Notes: generated from the letters alone by a model not told the origin. Counted from the first letter of the stretch, positions 43,556-53,367 are shown. The stretch is DNA of 64,000 nucleotides from Halolamina sediminis (GCF_001282785.1 NZ_CVUA01000001.1:2046001-2110000), one strand, 5' to 3'. Translations and numbers: made by a program.

Positions 43556-45783
43556 CGACCGCGCCCGGCCGCCGGTCGCGGTTCGCGACCGACCCGGACT
43601 GGTCGCTCCGGTCGGCGATCCTCTCGCCGGGGATGGTCGGGATCGCGGTGCTCACGGCGTCGTACCTCCGGGTGCTGTTTCACGTCACCGACGTGGTCGG
43701 CGGGACGGGGCTGCTGATCGTCGAGGCCGGCGCGGTGCTCGCCGTCGGCGCGGTGCTCGCCGGGCGCGTCGACACCCGGACGGCGCTGTTGGGGAGCGCG
43801 GCGGCGCTGTTGGCCGGGATGGCGGCGTACTACCTCTCGATCCCCGCGAGCCAGCGCGCGCTGATCGACGCCGGCTCCGTGCTGACCGACCTCGCGGCGC
43901 TGCTCAGCGGGCTCTCGGTGTTCCGGCTGATCCAGGCCGAGATCTGGGTGCTCGCGGTGCTGCCCGCGCCGCTGCTGGGCTCGTGGCTGCTCGCGCTCCG
44001 GGGGAACTACCCCCTGAGCGCCGCGATCGGCGGGAGCGCGCTCGGCCTGTTCGTGCTTACGGGTGACGCCGGCTTTCTCACCACGCTTGCGGGCGCCGTC
44101 GGCGCGGCGGTCGCGGTCGGGTTCGGCGAGCTCACCCCCCGGCGGGCGATCGCGCTCCACTGGGACACGGTCGTCCTGGTCGTCACCGCCATGATCGTGC
44201 TCTCGTCGACCGTCTCGCTGGTCCCGGGCGCCGCCGGCGGTCCCGTCCTCGGCGGTAGCGCGACGCCGACGCTCGAAGGCAACGTCGTCGACAACGCCGA
44301 CAACGTCGGCATCGTGGGCGCGATCCGACTCTCACCGGAGGTCCGGTTCTCCGTCGAGTCCGAGCGCCAGGGGTACTGGCGTGTCGGCGCCTACGACCGC
44401 TACACGGGCGGCTCGTGGGTCCGGAGCGGCGAGGCCCGCAGCTACGACGGCCAGCTCGACGGCCCGCCCGGCCCCAGCATCGAGATCGAGCAGACGATCA
44501 CCGCCGAGAGCACGCTCAACTCCATGCCCGCCGTGTGGAAGCCCGTCAGCGTCGAGGGCGCCGTCCAGCGCGCGACGCAGGTGACCGCCGAGAGCGGCCT
44601 CCGTGCGGCGGCGCCGATCGCCGAGGGGGAGTCCTACCGGGTCGTCAGCCAGCGCCCGGCGTACACGATCGACGACCTCCGGATGGCCGGCACCGACTAC
44701 CCCGAGACGGTCGAACAGCGCTACCTCTCGCTGCCTGACAGCACGCCCGACCGGGTGGGCGAGCGCGCGGCCACGGTCGCCGACCGGGCGAACGCCTCCA
44801 CCCCCTACGCGACCGCCGTCGCGATCGAGTCGTACCTGGAGCGGAACAAGGAGTACTCGCTGAACGTCGAGCGCCCGCGCGGGAGCGTCGCCGACGGGTT
44901 CCTGTTCGAGATGGACGCCGGCTACTGTACCTACTACGCGACGACCATGGCCGTGATGCTGCGAACCCAGGGGGTCCCGGCCCGGATGGTGACGGGGTAC
45001 ACCCCCGGCGAACGCGTCGCCGAGGACGAGTGGGTCGTCCGCGGGCTGAACGCCCACGCGTGGGTCGAGGTGTACTTCCCGGCGACCGGCTGGGTCGCGT
45101 TCGACCCGACGCCGAGTGGCCCCCGGGAGTCCGCGGCCGAGCAGCGCGTCACGCAGGCTCGTGAGGCCGGGGAAAACGGCGTCGACACCAACCGAACCGG
45201 CCCGGGTGAGTGGACACCAACGCCGACGGAGACGACCACGGCCGGGACGGGCAACGACACCGCCGACGCGGTGACGGCGACTGACAACCTCGAAGAGATC
45301 CTCCGGCCCGGACAGGAGGCCCCGAACGGCACCGTCGGGAACTTCACCGGCGGCGGCGAGGAAGGGAGTTCGGACGAGCCGGCGCTGCCCACGCCCGAGG
45401 AGGTAGGGTACGGCCTCGTGCTCCTGTTCGGCGGAGTGGCCGCCGCCCGGCGGTTCGGGTTCGATACCCGGCTCTATCGGTTCGTCTGGCTGCGCTACCA
45501 GCCACGGGCGGACCCCGTTTCCGACGTCGAGCGCGCGTACGACCGGATCGAGACGCTGCTCGGCGCTCGCTACCGGCCGCGACGCCCCGGCGAGACCGTC
45601 GAAGACTACCTCGACCGCCTCGACGTGACGGACACGCGCGTCTACCGCGTGGCGGGGCTGTACGAGCGGGCCCGGTACGGTGGGGACGCGACTGCCGCCG
45701 ACGCCGACGAGGCAGTCGAGGCGGCGGACGCGCTCGTCGGCGAGCGTACGCCAGTGCTGGGGCGACTCCGCCGCGCGCGCTGA
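43552..45783 (+). CDS. transglutaminase-like membrane protein (TgpA type)
   Basis: 743 residues from GTG 43552. About six to eight transmembrane helices in the first 230 residues, then an extracellular transglutaminase-like domain with the triad in DAGYCTYYATTMAV (Cys), LNAHAWVEVYF (His) and WVAFDPTPSG (Asp). A Thr-rich spacer, one more helix (EVGYGLVLLFGGVAAARRFG) and a cytoplasmic DUF4129-like tail (PGETVEDYLDRLDV) follow. With MoxR and DUF58 it forms a conserved envelope-remodelling module. Confidence 0.88.
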   Translation: MTTAPGRRSRFATDPDWSLRSAILSPGMVGIAVLTASYLRVLFHVTDVVGGTGLLIVEAGAVLAVGAVLAGRVDTRTALLGSAAALLAGMAAYYLSIPASQRALIDAGSVLTDLAALLSGLSVFRLIQAEIWVLAVLPAPLLGSWLLALRGNYPLSAAIGGSALGLFVLTGDAGFLTTLAGAVGAAVAVGFGELTPRRAIALHWDTVVLVVTAMIVLSSTVSLVPGAAGGPVLGGSATPTLEGNVVDNADNVGIVGAIRLSPEVRFSVESERQGYWRVGAYDRYTGGSWVRSGEARSYDGQLDGPPGPSIEIEQTITAESTLNSMPAVWKPVSVEGAVQRATQVTAESGLRAAAPIAEGESYRVVSQRPAYTIDDLRMAGTDYPETVEQRYLSLPDSTPDRVGERAATVADRANASTPYATAVAIESYLERNKEYSLNVERPRGSVADGFLFEMDAGYCTYYATTMAVMLRTQGVPARMVTGYTPGERVAEDEWVVRGLNAHAWVEVYFPATGWVAFDPTPSGPRESAAEQRVTQAREAGENGVDTNRTGPGEWTPTPTETTTAGTGNDTADAVTATDNLEEILRPGQEAPNGTVGNFTGGGEEGSSDEPALPTPEEVGYGLVLLFGGVAAARRFGFDTRLYRFVWLRYQPRADPVSDVERAYDRIETLLGARYRPRRPGETVEDYLDRLDVTDTRVYRVAGLYERARYGGDATAADADEAVEAADALVGERTPVLGRLRRAR

Positions 45784-45811
45784 CTCGGCTGTTCTTGTCG
45801 TTACCGAAGGG

Positions 45812-45819
45812 TTTAGTTA
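45812..45819 (+). promoter_or_regulatory. TATA-like box, leaderless promoter
   Basis: TTTAGTTA centred 25 bp before the ATG at 45841. Confidence 0.45.
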
Positions 45820-45840
45820 CTGGATGTGGTACGCACACCC

Positions 45841-46446
45841 ATGTCCGGTCTGTTGCCGTCCGAGTCCGACGCCGTCGCCGCCGACGAGGGGGACGACGAG
45901 GGGGGCACCCGGCTGCTCTGGCTCGACGACGAGGAGGTCGATCCGCTGATCGGGTCGCTCTCCTCGGAGACCGCCAGATCGCTGCTGACGGCGCTCCACG
46001 AGGACCCCCGGACGGCATCCGAACTCGCCGACACGGTCGACACGTCGCTACAGAACGCGCGCCACCACCTCGACAACCTCCAGGAGGCGGATCTGGTCGA
46101 GGTCGCCGAGACGCGGTACTCGGTCAAGGGCCGCGAGATGAAGGTGTACGCCCCGGTCGACGACTCGCTGGTCGTCTGTGTCGGCAACGAGGCCGAGCGG
46201 TCGGGGCTGCTCGACTCGCTCCGGCAGTACGTCGGCGCCGCGGCCGCGGTGCTCGTCGGGAGCCTGCTGGTCCACGCGACGGTGAACGTCGGGGGTAGCG
46301 GTATCGCCGGCCCCACGGGCCCCCGCGTCGCCGACTCGACCGGCTCCGGCGCGCTGTTTGGCACGGTCCCGCCGGCGGCGCTGTTCCTCGCCGGCGGGCT
46401 GGTCGCCATCGCAGCGGTCGCACTCCAGTACAGTCGGATGGACTGA
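45841..46446 (+). CDS. winged-helix regulator with two C-terminal membrane segments
   Basis: 201 residues. A winged helix at about 30-95 (SETARSLLTALHEDPRTASE, DTSLQNARHHLDNLQEADLV) is followed by a small beta part and two transmembrane helices (AAAAVLVGSLLVHATVNVG and ALFLAGGLVAIAAVALQYS). It could sense envelope state and act on DNA from the membrane. A TATA box 25 bp upstream predicts a leaderless mRNA. The next gene starts 24 bp downstream with its own Shine-Dalgarno, so they form an operon. Confidence 0.78.
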   Translation: MSGLLPSESDAVAADEGDDEGGTRLLWLDDEEVDPLIGSLSSETARSLLTALHEDPRTASELADTVDTSLQNARHHLDNLQEADLVEVAETRYSVKGREMKVYAPVDDSLVVCVGNEAERSGLLDSLRQYVGAAAAVLVGSLLVHATVNVGGSGIAGPTGPRVADSTGSGALFGTVPPAALFLAGGLVAIAAVALQYSRMD

Positions 46447-46470
46447 TGAGCAACCATCGGAGGTGACGGA

Positions 46471-47805
46471 ATGAGAGTCGGGACCGCCGCGACGCTGTTC
46501 GTCGTCGTCGTCGTCGTGAGCAGCGTCTCCTTCGCGGCCCCCGTCGGGTCGAGCAGCCAGCAGCTCGTTCGTGGGCCACCGAACGACGCGCTCGCCGACG
46601 CCATCCGATCGTCGCCCGACCCTCCCGAAGAGTCGACGGAGCCTGACCCGCTGTCAGGGTTCGGCGCGGTCCACGACGCCGGCGTCACCGGCGACGGCGT
46701 TCGGGTCGGCGTCATCGGCGGGGAGTTCTCCCCCGGCGGGAGCCCGATCGGCGACTCCGTCGCCGCGAGCCGGACGTTCGCGGACAGATCGTCCGGATTC
46801 TCCGTCGACAGCACGCACGACACCGCAGTCGCCGAGATCGTCGCCCGGACCGCACCCGACTCGGAGCTGTACCTCGCGAGCATCGGCCTCGACGGCGGGC
46901 CGGCCGCCTACGAACGCGCACTCGCCTGGCTGCGCGAGCAGGACGTCGACGTGGTCGTCGACGCCGGGAGCTACTTCCCGCGAACCGCCGAGGGGATGGC
47001 ACGAATGAACGAGGCCGCCGCCGCAACCGCCGAGAACGACACCGCCTTCGTCACCTCTGCGGGCAACTACGCCGAGCGACACTGGACCGGCACCGGGAAC
47101 GAGGGCTGGCTCGCGTTCGCGAACGACACCCGGTACAACACGCTGGGCGAAGGGGGGATCGGCGGCAGCGTCTCGCTCCGGCTCTACTGGGAGGGGAGTG
47201 CCGACTACGACCTCTACCTCTACCGCGCCGAGAACGGCGAGGATCCGCTGATCGCCAAGTCGGCGACGAACGAGAGCGGGAACGGCAGCCACACCGAGGC
47301 GATCGACGCCACCGTCCCCCGAGGGCGCTACTACGTCGCGGTTCGCGGCGGCCCCGACGCCAACGACAGTACCGTCGACCTGTTCTCCTCCCGCCACGAA
47401 CTCGACATCAGCAGCGACGCCGGCGGGATGGTCGCGCCAGCGACCGCCGAGGGGGTGATCGCCGTCGGCGCCGTCGACGCGGTGACCGGCGAGCCACGGT
47501 CGTACAGCTCGACCGGCCCGCGGCTCGACATCTCGGCGCCCGACGCCATCGACACGAACACGGCTGGCGAGATGTACGGCAGCTCCGTGGCGGCGCCGCT
47601 GGTGGCGGGGACGCTCACCCTGATGCTCGCGGAGAACGAGAGCCTCTCGCCCACCGAGGCCCAGCGCGTGTTCCGCGATACGGCCGTCCAGGACGACGGC
47701 CGACTCTACCTCGACGCCGCGGGCGCGGTCACGGCCGTGACCTCCGAGTCGCCCACGGAGATCGACGGGGACGAACTCGACTGGTACAACGGGACGGCGG
47801 ATTAG
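46471..47805 (+). CDS. S8 subtilase homologue, catalytic Asp replaced
   Basis: 444 residues with an N-terminal signal/anchor. The expected VID motif reads VGVIGGEFSPGG (positions 80-90), so the catalytic Asp is Gly83. His116 (STHDTAVAEIV), Asn199 (TSAGN) and Ser372 (YGSSVAAPLVAG) are in place. About 100 residues between Asn and Ser form a PPC-like beta domain (VSLRLYWEGSADYDLYLYR). It is probably an inactive or altered protease. It has a strong GGAGGTGA Shine-Dalgarno (46459-46466) and follows the membrane HTH gene. Confidence 0.85.
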   Translation: MRVGTAATLFVVVVVVSSVSFAAPVGSSSQQLVRGPPNDALADAIRSSPDPPEESTEPDPLSGFGAVHDAGVTGDGVRVGVIGGEFSPGGSPIGDSVAASRTFADRSSGFSVDSTHDTAVAEIVARTAPDSELYLASIGLDGGPAAYERALAWLREQDVDVVVDAGSYFPRTAEGMARMNEAAAATAENDTAFVTSAGNYAERHWTGTGNEGWLAFANDTRYNTLGEGGIGGSVSLRLYWEGSADYDLYLYRAENGEDPLIAKSATNESGNGSHTEAIDATVPRGRYYVAVRGGPDANDSTVDLFSSRHELDISSDAGGMVAPATAEGVIAVGAVDAVTGEPRSYSSTGPRLDISAPDAIDTNTAGEMYGSSVAAPLVAGTLTLMLAENESLSPTEAQRVFRDTAVQDDGRLYLDAAGAVTAVTSESPTEIDGDELDWYNGTAD

Positions 47806-48707
47806 GAGAGTTCGGCGGGCTCGTCGTCGGCGTGGGCCCGCACCCAGAGTTCGCCGATCCGTGAGAGAGAGGTGCGGTGGGAGTTGCCGTGCTCCTCCTG
47901 TTCGACGTACGCCTTCCCGCCGGGGCCGAGCCGGTCGACGTTGTAGATCACTTTCGACCGGAAGCTGTCGGTGTACTCCTCGCCCATGTCCGCCGCGAGC
48001 GTCTTCGCGAGTTCGCTGACGCTCTCGAACTCGCCGTGTTCGCCCAGCGTGAACAGGATCACCTCTTCGAACGGCTCGACGTTCGAGAACGCCGCGACCG
48101 GGAGCTCGACGATGTGGTTGTCGCCGATTCGCTTGGCGCCGATCGTGGTCCCCCGCTCGTCGAACTCCGAGAGCAGCCCCTCGATACTGCCGAGGCGCTC
48201 GGCGATCTCCTCGTCGTCGACGCCCGCCTCACGGACCTCGGCGAGCAGGTCCCGCGTTTCCCGTAGCTCCTCGGCCATCTCCGTCTCCAAGTACTTCTCG
48301 GGGGCGGTGTAGTAGGTGTGGATGCGGTGGCGGTCCGCCTGTCGCTCAAGCGTGATCGAGTGCGCCGCGGTCGCGAAGGCGAAGCTGACCGGCCGGGGCA
48401 TCGAGGAGATGTTGACCCAGACCTCGCTGCCGGCGTCGAGGTGAGCGTTGATCAGGTCGTACGCCCGCTCGAACGCGGCGTCGTAGTCGTACACGTCAGA
48501 GAGCCCGACGCGTTCGGTTTCGGCCCCGAGGAGGTTCTGGAAATCCTGTTCGAGCTTGCCCGCGAGGTTCTGGGAGTACTCGACGTTGGCCTCGCTGCCG
48601 ACGGCCCCCTCCAGCAGCACCACCCGATCTACGTCGAACTGGTCGCGGATCAACGGCGCGATCAGCCGGTCGTAGTCGAAGCCGACCGGGACGATGTGGG
48701 TGCCCAT
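47802..48707 (-). CDS. HFX_2341-type regulator: CARF-like domain plus winged helix
   Basis: 301 residues. The N-terminal 135 residues have a Rossmann-like sensor pattern with VWVNISSMPRPVSFAF (Asn99-Pro104) at the position of the CARF ligand loop. A coiled middle and a C-terminal winged helix (FEEVILFTLGEHGEFESVSE, YNVDRLGPGGKAYVEQ) follow. These are the features of the haloarchaeal DUF6293 family. CARF domains bind cyclic oligoadenylates or related nucleotides; the ligand here is unknown. No CRISPR genes are near. TATA TTTTATCG (48731-48738) implies a leaderless mRNA. Confidence 0.82.
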   Translation of the reverse strand: MGTHIVPVGFDYDRLIAPLIRDQFDVDRVVLLEGAVGSEANVEYSQNLAGKLEQDFQNLLGAETERVGLSDVYDYDAAFERAYDLINAHLDAGSEVWVNISSMPRPVSFAFATAAHSITLERQADRHRIHTYYTAPEKYLETEMAEELRETRDLLAEVREAGVDDEEIAERLGSIEGLLSEFDERGTTIGAKRIGDNHIVELPVAAFSNVEPFEEVILFTLGEHGEFESVSELAKTLAADMGEEYTDSFRSKVIYNVDRLGPGGKAYVEQEEHGNSHRTSLSRIGELWVRAHADDEPAELS

Positions 48708-48781
48708 GGGTGTGGGTGGGACGGGAGCCGATAAAAAGGGACAGTTCGGCGCGGGCGTCGCCCCGCGGAAGCCGACGCAGT

Positions 48782-48787
48782 ATTAAG
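48782..48787 (+). promoter_or_regulatory. TATA-like box, leaderless promoter
   Basis: ATTAAG in a TATTAAGG context, about 27 bp before the ATG at 48813. Confidence 0.45.
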
Positions 48788-48812
48788 GGAGTCCGTGGGC
48801 AATCGACCGCAC

Positions 48813-49493
48813 ATGGGGTATCAGGCCGATGCGGTTCCCGACGACCTTCCGCCCCACCCGTCACAGGACGGGCCGCTCACGGGGAGCACCGATATCGAGC
48901 AGTTGGTGAGTGGCAACGGCGTCGACTCCACGACCGTGATGCGCTGGAGCGAGTACGTGCAGGCGTACGCGAACAGCGTCACGCCGCCGCCGGGGCTACC
49001 CGAGCGGTTCGAGGACGCAGACATCGCGACCGTCCAGCTCTCGGACTGCTCGCTTGAGGAGCTCGTCGCACTCGCCGGCTGGTACATCTGGCACGAGTCG
49101 GACGCCCGCGATCTGTTCTTCGAGAGCGGCCCGACCGACGACCGGTACGAGAGCGTCGAGGCGGTCAAAAAGTCCCACCCGATCGTCCACCGCTTCGAAC
49201 TCGATATCGACCGCGTCCACCCACAGGCGCTAGCGATCTCGATGTTCACACAGGACTCCGGCGAGCTCCGGAGTCGCAGTTTCGACACGATCGAGGGGGC
49301 GGACGGGGGCGCGGTCGTGTACTACCCGCCCCCGGTCGACGACGCGGCGGTCGTCCTGTTCCACGACGGCCGAGGCTACTACTGCTGTCACACGGAGGCA
49401 GCGGTCGAAGCGACCGACGACTGGTTCAGAGCCGAGTTCGAGGCGTGGCGGGAGGCGGGGATCGTCCCGCTCCAGTTCGACGACTCCGAGTGA
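48813..49493 (+). CDS. hypothetical protein, unknown
   Basis: 226 residues, acidic, soluble. Notable for aromatic and Cys content (LAGWYIWHESDARDLFF, GRGYYCCHTEAAVEATDDWF). No family recognised. The start at 48813 is chosen by the TATA distance. It is divergent from the CARF-like regulator with only 105 bp between starts, so the regulator may control it. Confidence 0.6.
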   Translation: MGYQADAVPDDLPPHPSQDGPLTGSTDIEQLVSGNGVDSTTVMRWSEYVQAYANSVTPPPGLPERFEDADIATVQLSDCSLEELVALAGWYIWHESDARDLFFESGPTDDRYESVEAVKKSHPIVHRFELDIDRVHPQALAISMFTQDSGELRSRSFDTIEGADGGAVVYYPPPVDDAAVVLFHDGRGYYCCHTEAAVEATDDWFRAEFEAWREAGIVPLQFDDSE

Positions 49494-49515
49494 TTCGCAC
49501 GCCACCTCGGACCGA

Positions 49516-49863
49516 TCAGACGACGCCGCGAAGGAGCGACCCGAACGCCGGCAGCAGCAGACCGATCCCCAGCGCGAGCAGACTCGGCTGCCCCATCGCG
49601 AGCACGGGGTCGAGCGTCCCCGCGAGCGCCAACTGCCCGAGGAAGCCGACGACGACCAGCGCACCCATCCCGACCCCGGCGGCGACCCCGCGCCCGAGCG
49701 ACCGCTGTGGGAGCGCGACCAGTGCACCCGCCACGAGGAGCCCCGTCCAGTGGAACAGCGACAGCACCAGCCCCAGCACGATGGCGACGGCGGTCGTCGC
49801 GAGCCGGCGCCGGCGGTCGTTCCGGAGGCCTGCGAGACCCGACACCGACGAGTCCGGACTCAT
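49516..49863 (-). CDS. small membrane protein coupled to the acylase gene
   Basis: 115 residues with three or four hydrophobic segments (TAVAIVLGLVLSLFHWTGLL, GVAAGVGMGALVVVGFLGQL, SLLALGIGLLLPAFGSLL). Starts inside the stop codon of the upstream acylase gene (4-bp overlap), so both are translated together. Function unknown. Confidence 0.7.
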   Translation of the reverse strand: MSPDSSVSGLAGLRNDRRRRLATTAVAIVLGLVLSLFHWTGLLVAGALVALPQRSLGRGVAAGVGMGALVVVGFLGQLALAGTLDPVLAMGQPSLLALGIGLLLPAFGSLLRGVV

Positions 49864-52253
49864 CGGTCGCCCTCCGTGAACGTCAGATCGACGCCGTCGG
49901 GGAGCGTCCGGGCCATCGACTTGTACTCGCCGTTCGCCCACAGCGAGAGCTGGTCGTCGTAGTGAGCCGAGAAGTAGTCGCCGGAGTTGCCGCCGGGCAG
50001 CACCGCCCGCGACTCGCCGTCGAACGTCGCCACCATCCGCCAGCTCGCGCCCGTCGACGCCTCGCTGTGGAAGTTCCGCACCGTCCCCGGCGAGCCCGCG
50101 GTGGGGAGCTGTTCGTAGTTGAGAAACGACTGGTCGAAGGGATGGGCGAATCGGACGCGGTTCCAGTCACCGTACGTCTCCCAGCCTTCGCTGTCGATGC
50201 GCTCGCGAGCGTCCGCCATCGCGTCCGCCGCGACCGCCGTTCGGTCGCCGTCGAACCACTCGCTGTCGGCCGACAGCGTGCCGAGCACCCGGAAGTTCGG
50301 TCGCGGGAACTCCTCGGGCAGATCGACGCTCTCGAAATCGTCGCCGAACGTTCGCTCGCGGAACGCCCGGAGCCACTGCTCGAACAGCAGCGGCTCGGCG
50401 CGGTCGGGCCGCATCTCGGCGTCCCAGTCGAGCAGCGACGCCGCGGTCGGCGCGTCCAGATCGTCGTCGGCCGTCCTACCCGCACCGACTACTTCCTCGA
50501 CGATCGGCCGGAACAGGTCGTAGCGGCCGTCGAGAACGTCGGTCTGGAGGTCTCGGTGGAACGCAGCGTCCATCGGCGCCTCGCTCTCGGCGCGGGCGTC
50601 GAGCCGGTCGTAGAGCCGCCCCCCACGGAACGGCGGCGCGTACCCCTCCGAGAGGTAGTGTTCGGGGTCGTTCGTGATGCGCTGGTTCGCGGTCGCGAGG
50701 TAGTCGGGGTTCCGGGCGCCGGGTTTCTCGTCGTAGGGGACGAACCCGTCCCACGAAGACTCGCCGTAGGGCTCGTACCCCTCGCCCCACTCGCCCTCCC
50801 CTGCGGAGCCGTCGAAGATCCGGGTGCCCCGAACGGGCTCGCCGTCGACGGTCCGGATCGGGATCTGGCCGGTGACCCAGTAGTAGGTGTTCCCCGAGTC
50901 GTCGGCGTAGACGAAGCTCTGTGTGGGCTCGTCGAACTTCCGGATCGCGGCCTCGGCGTCGTCCAGCCCGTCGGACAGATTGAGCTCACGGACCGCCTCG
51001 ACGGTCCGGGTGGCGGACAGCCCCGTCCACGCGACGCCGAGTTCGTCGGCGGCCGCGAACCCGTCGCCGTCGGGGTACTGGCTCAAAACCGCGCCGTGGA
51101 CCGAGCGCTTCACCTCGATATCGACGCTCTCGGCGCCGGCGACTTCGATCGTCTCGCTCCGGCTGTCGAACTGTCGGATGCCGTCACCGTACTCGTACCC
51201 GTCGCCGCCGTCGACCGTCTCGTAGGTGTAGAAGTCGATCACGTCCGCGCCCGCGTTCGTAAAGCCCCACGCCCCGGCGTGGTTCTGCCCGATCACGACG
51301 AACGGGACGCCCGGGAACGCGACCCCGCGGCTGTCGAACTCGGGACCGACGACGTGCTGCTCGTACCAGACCGGTGGCGCCGAGAGCTGGAGGTGGGGGT
51401 CGTTCGCGACGATGGGGTCGCCGGAGGCGGTGTGCTCGCCGGAGACGACCCAGGAGTTCGAGCCGATCCCGGGGCCGGTCTCGAACGCGCCGAGCCAGTC
51501 GACGAGGTCCGGGTCGGGGACGGCGGCGTCGCCGTCGGTAGCCGCGAACGACGCCTCTCCACCGCGCAGGATCGGCGTCTCGTGGTCCATCATCCGCGGG
51601 TAGAGTTGCTCGGTCGCGTCGGCGTCCAGCCGGTCGCGGGCCAGCGCCCTCCGGAGCGTCCGAAACGAGCCCGTGAGCCCCCACGAGATCTGTTTCTGGA
51701 CAAGCAGTGTCGCCGTCGGCGTCCACGCCTGCGGCTCGAACTCCAGCAGCCCGTACTCCACCGGCGTCGGCTTGACCTCGCGGGCGTGGTTCACCCCCGC
51801 GACGTACGCCTCGACCACGTCGCCGGTCTCGGTGCCCTCCGCGCGCTGCCACGTGGCTTCGGCTGCGCCCTCGAAATCCATCTGTCGGTGGAAGGTGTCG
51901 GAGTCGACGGTCGACGGGCCGACCACCTCGGAGAGGTGGCCGGCCATCCGCCGCCGGTAGAGATCCATCTGGAACAGCCGGTCGGCGCCGTGGCAGTAGC
52001 CGAGCGCGTAGTAGGCGGCCCGCTCGCTCTCTGCCTCGACGTGCGGGACGCCGTAGCCGTCGTAGCTGACGGTCGCCGGACCGTACGGGCTGTCGAGTTC
52101 GTCGGGGGCGGTTCCCGTGGCGGCGCCCCAGACGCTGCCCGACCCGGGCGCGAACCGATCCAAGTAGGACCGGGCCTCCGTCAGCGCCATCCCGCCGACC
52201 CCGGCGCCGAGAACTGTCGAGAGGAGGGCTCGGCGGGTGGTCTCTCTGTCCAT
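49860..52253 (-). CDS. penicillin acylase family amidohydrolase
   Basis: 797 residues. A twin-arginine signal (TTRRALLSTVLGAGVGGMAL) suggests export in folded form. The alpha chain ends before GIGSNSWVVSGEHTASGDPI, where Ser265 is the predicted N-terminal nucleophile after self-cleavage between Gly264 and Ser265. NDPHLQLSAPPVWYEQH and GQNHAGAWGFTNAGADV follow as in the family. Substrates could be acyl-homoserine lactones or other amides. Coupled to a small membrane protein downstream. Confidence 0.9.
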   Translation of the reverse strand: MDRETTRRALLSTVLGAGVGGMALTEARSYLDRFAPGSGSVWGAATGTAPDELDSPYGPATVSYDGYGVPHVEAESERAAYYALGYCHGADRLFQMDLYRRRMAGHLSEVVGPSTVDSDTFHRQMDFEGAAEATWQRAEGTETGDVVEAYVAGVNHAREVKPTPVEYGLLEFEPQAWTPTATLLVQKQISWGLTGSFRTLRRALARDRLDADATEQLYPRMMDHETPILRGGEASFAATDGDAAVPDPDLVDWLGAFETGPGIGSNSWVVSGEHTASGDPIVANDPHLQLSAPPVWYEQHVVGPEFDSRGVAFPGVPFVVIGQNHAGAWGFTNAGADVIDFYTYETVDGGDGYEYGDGIRQFDSRSETIEVAGAESVDIEVKRSVHGAVLSQYPDGDGFAAADELGVAWTGLSATRTVEAVRELNLSDGLDDAEAAIRKFDEPTQSFVYADDSGNTYYWVTGQIPIRTVDGEPVRGTRIFDGSAGEGEWGEGYEPYGESSWDGFVPYDEKPGARNPDYLATANQRITNDPEHYLSEGYAPPFRGGRLYDRLDARAESEAPMDAAFHRDLQTDVLDGRYDLFRPIVEEVVGAGRTADDDLDAPTAASLLDWDAEMRPDRAEPLLFEQWLRAFRERTFGDDFESVDLPEEFPRPNFRVLGTLSADSEWFDGDRTAVAADAMADARERIDSEGWETYGDWNRVRFAHPFDQSFLNYEQLPTAGSPGTVRNFHSEASTGASWRMVATFDGESRAVLPGGNSGDYFSAHYDDQLSLWANGEYKSMARTLPDGVDLTFTEGDR

Positions 52254-52296
52254 GAGCCGTACTGAACGCGGGGAGGCTCGTAAAGTTTTGTCCGCG

Positions 52297-53367
52297 CTAC
52301 TGAATCCGGTACCGCAACAGCGCCGCGATCCCGCCGAGGTTCGACAGCTGCTCGCCGGGGGCGAACTCCGAGGAGAACACCACCACCTCGCCGCCTTTCT
52401 GCTCGACGGTCTCGATGATCTCGTTTGCGTCCCGCTCCCAGTCGCCCTCGTCCTGTCGCTCGGTGCGCAGGCGCTCGTCGACGACGAGCAACGTCCCGAC
52501 CGCGCCGTACTCGGCGGCCTCGGCGGTCTCCTCGATCCCGTAGGTCGCTTTCTCGCCGGTGGAGATGCGCTCGGTGAGCTCGTCGATAAGCTCGCTCTCA
52601 CGGGCGATTCTGGTCTGATCCTGCACGTCCTCGACGGCGCCGCGTTTGAGCACCTCGTGGACACCGCGATCGCCCGCCGCGGAGGTGTCGACGGTCGTCG
52701 CGACCTTCTCGGCCACGTCGGGGTACTCCTCTTTCAGGTAGTCGAGCGCGTCGCGCTTCGTAAAGCCCGGGCCGGCGACGATGATCGCCTCCGCGTCGAC
52801 GTGCTGGAGTGCCGAGCCGAGCTCCTCGAACAGGGTGGTCCGTGGCTGGGCGTACTCCCCCTTCCCCGTCGGCGCGGTCAGCGAGACGTACTCGTCGGTA
52901 CCGTACTGCTGGACCGTGTGGACGTACGCTTCGCCCTCCTCGACGGTGACGACCGCCACGTCCGGCGCGTCGGTCGCCTCGGCGGCCTCCTCGATCCGGT
53001 CGCGCTGGTCGGGCTTGAGGTACTTCTCGATCGTGAGCTCCTCGTGGGTCTCGACGTTGATCGTGTGGTGCAGCCCGATCTGGTCCTCCATCGAGCAGTG
53101 CTGGATCACGCCACCCACCCGGAGGCGGTTCGCGAACCGGGCGAACTCCACGTCCTCGACTTCGAGGGTGACGTGGAGGTGTTCGCGCTCGCCGCCGGTG
53201 TCGCGCATCTGGTCGTCGTTGCGCTGGATGCGGCGGGTGGTGTCGCCCTCGACCAGATCGCCCGGTTCGAGCACGTGCGAGAGGTGCCAGAGGTCGTCGA
53301 CGGTCTCGGGGACGAGCGTCACCCGGTCACGGCCCTCCGCGCCGTGGCCGCGCTGGACGATTCGCAT
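52297..53367 (-). CDS. pelA: mRNA surveillance protein pelota
   Basis: 356 residues of the pelota/Dom34 family, an eRF1-like factor that opens stalled ribosomes with aEF1A or ABCE1. N-domain: [20 protein letters not shown] and [20 protein letters not shown]. Central domain: [11 protein letters not shown]-like [21 protein letters not shown]-terminal domain: [14 protein letters not shown] and [20 protein letters not shown]. Full length. Lies 3 kb from rqcH, its functional partner in ribosome rescue. Confidence 0.95.
   Translation of the reverse strand: MRIVQRGHGAEGRDRVTLVPETVDDLWHLSHVLEPGDLVEGDTTRRIQRNDDQMRDTGGEREHLHVTLEVEDVEFARFANRLRVGGVIQHCSMEDQIGLHHTINVETHEELTIEKYLKPDQRDRIEEAAEATDAPDVAVVTVEEGEAYVHTVQQYGTDEYVSLTAPTGKGEYAQPRTTLFEELGSALQHVDAEAIIVAGPGFTKRDALDYLKEEYPDVAEKVATTVDTSAAGDRGVHEVLKRGAVEDVQDQTRIARESELIDELTERISTGEKATYGIEETAEAAEYGAVGTLLVVDERLRTERQDEGDWERDANEIIETVEQKGGEVVVFSSEFAPGEQLSNLGGIAALLRYRIQ

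Noticed and set aside
49707-52265. 852-codon plus-strand frame opposite the penicillin acylase gene
   Set aside because: The opposite strand carries signal peptide, nucleophile motif and family-wide conservation; this frame has none.
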